DNA from: Stutzerimonas nosocomialis
GTDB lineage: Bacteria; Pseudomonadota; Gammaproteobacteria; Pseudomonadales; Pseudomonadaceae
Length of the DNA: 64,000 nucleotides
Assembly: GCF_005876855.1 (NCBI RefSeq)
Contig: NZ_QLAE01000003.1
Coordinates: 1-64,000, forward strand
Reading direction: 5' to 3'
Shown here one piece after another: positions 63,232 through 64,000 of the stretch. How positions within the stretch are numbered: position 1 is the stretch's first letter; the number at the start of each line of letters is the position of its first letter. The notes beneath the pieces are model-generated. The model was not told the origin of the DNA. It saw nothing but the letters and a program-made list of their open reading frames with translations, and did no database searches. The translations under genes were made by a program, and so were the position numbers.

Positions 63232-64000
63232 TCATTCCTCCAGCAGTTCTTCAGCCACGGCCAGGATGTTGTCGACCGTGAAGCCGAAGTGCTCGAACAG
63301 CTGGCCGGCCGGCGCGGATTCGCCGTAGGTGGTCATGCCGATGATGCGGCCTTCAAGGCCCACGTACTTGTACCAGTAGTCGGCATGGGCCGCTTCGATG
63401 GCGATCCGCGCGCTGACCTCGACCGGCAGCACTTGCTGCTTGTAAGCCGCATCCTGGGCGTCGAACACGCTGGTGCAGGGCATCGACACCACGCGCACCT
63501 GGCGGCCCTGCGCGGTGAGCTGGTCGTAGGCCTGCACGGCCAGGCCGACTTCGGAGCCGGTGGCGATGAGGATCAGCTCGGGCTCGCCCGCGCAGCTCTT
63601 GAGGATGTAGCCGCCGCGAGCGATGGCCGCTTCGGTCTCGTTGTCGCGGATGTGATACGGCAGGTTCTGGCGCGAGAAGACCAGCGCGCTCGGGCCGTCG
63701 TGGCGCTCGACCGCATGCTTCCAGGCCACCGCCGATTCGACGGTATCGGCCGGACGCCAGGTGTCCAGGTTCGGCGTGCAGCGCAGGCTGGCCAGTTGCT
63801 CGACCGGCTGGTGGGTCGGGCCGTCTTCGCCCAGGCCGATGGAGTCGTGGGTGAAGACGTACAGCACGCGCTGCTTCATCAGGGCCGACATGCGCACCGC
63901 GTTGCGGGCGTATTCCATGAACATCAGGAAGGTCGCGCCGTAGGGGATCAGGCCGCCGTGCAGGGCGACGCCGTTCATGATCGCGCTCATGCCGAACTCG
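63232..64000 (-). CDS. tkt: Transketolase, C-terminal part (truncated by window edge)
   Basis: The last about 256 residues of transketolase; the N-terminal thiamine-binding part lies beyond the right edge. Visible are the pyrimidine-domain segments [35 protein letters not shown] and the C-terminal domain ending [15 protein letters not shown]. It carries two-carbon units in the pentose phosphate pathway and is the first gene of the tkt-epd-pgk-fba run. Confidence 0.95.
   Translation of the reverse strand, partial: EFGMSAIMNGVALHGGLIPYGATFLMFMEYARNAVRMSALMKQRVLYVFTHDSIGLGEDGPTHQPVEQLASLRCTPNLDTWRPADTVESAVAWKHAVERHDGPSALVFSRQNLPYHIRDNETEAAIARGGYILKSCAGEPELILIATGSEVGLAVQAYDQLTAQGRQVRVVSMPCTSVFDAQDAAYKQQVLPVEVSARIAIEAAHADYWYKYVGLEGRIIGMTTYGESAPAGQLFEHFGFTVDNILAVAEELLEE

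Noticed and set aside
60459-63281. A 940-codon plus-strand open frame across the lipoprotein genes, pgk and epd
   Set aside because: Antisense to firmly identified genes, with composition typical of reverse-frame translation; no domain visible.
1-64000. Mobile element or genomic-island boundary (integrase, transposase, tRNA target)
   Set aside because: None of these was found at any point; the short intergenic palindromes are REP-like repeats without an associated transposase gene in the window.

Overview
The window is high-G+C gammaproteobacterial chromosome. Gene content and order (gbcA/gbcB, glyA-soxBDAG-purU-fdhA, caiX-cdhCAB, dgcAB-etf, gbdR-sda-cbcVWX-betIBA, then fba-pgk-epd-tkt) point to Pseudomonas in the broad sense. 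The intergenic repeats (GGTGGAT..ATCCACC hairpins, GAAGCCC heptamer arrays, GGGAGCGGTC repeats) resemble those of the stutzeri/mendocina side of the genus; that placement is an inference, not a match I could run. I see no rRNA, tRNA, transposase, integrase, phage gene or CRISPR array.

Left third (1-17.5 kb), mixed housekeeping and accessory genes: a sodium:solute symporter with its DUF4212 partner (minus strand) and an AANAANAA Crc/Hfq-type motif in the leader; a large secreted pullulanase; a retropepsin-like exported protein; a PlsC-type acyltransferase; DbpA RNA helicase; a YccS/FUSC membrane protein; a family-3 solute-binding protein; a YhiN-type flavoprotein; two neighbouring small lipoproteins; a hemerythrin; a DUF3509 protein; a methyltransferase; a single-domain response regulator; and a HAD phosphatase.

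Centre (17.5-59 kb), a nearly uninterrupted island for using quaternary ammonium compounds. Choline-O-sulfate is hydrolysed by BetC. Choline is oxidised to glycine betaine by BetA and BetB. Carnitine enters through CaiX and is converted to betaine by CdhA, CdhC and CdhB. Betaine is demethylated stepwise by GbcAB (to dimethylglycine), DgcAB with a dedicated ETF pair (to sarcosine) and SoxBDAG (to glycine). FdhA, PurU and GlyA handle the released one-carbon units and make serine, and L-serine dehydratase yields pyruvate. Import uses the CbcV/CbcW ABC core with up to four binding proteins encoded here (CbcX, a BetX-like protein, CaiX, and a ChoX-type protein beside BetC). Regulators are GbdR, CdhR, BetI and a LysR protein divergent from betC. 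A BetI-type palindrome lies before betI, and a second, nearly identical one lies before gbdR, suggesting direct BetI control of the master activator.

Right end (59-64 kb): central carbon genes on the minus strand (tkt, truncated by the window edge, then epd, pgk and fba), with two small lipoprotein genes between pgk and fba.

The less-explored items are a dipeptidase-fold protein that has lost most of its metal ligands, a DUF5943 (V4R-like) protein, an 81-residue unknown after etfB, an ETF alpha subunit with a long N-terminal extension, DgcA with only three of the four expected cluster cysteines, and an 87-residue secreted acidic protein between gbcB and glyA.
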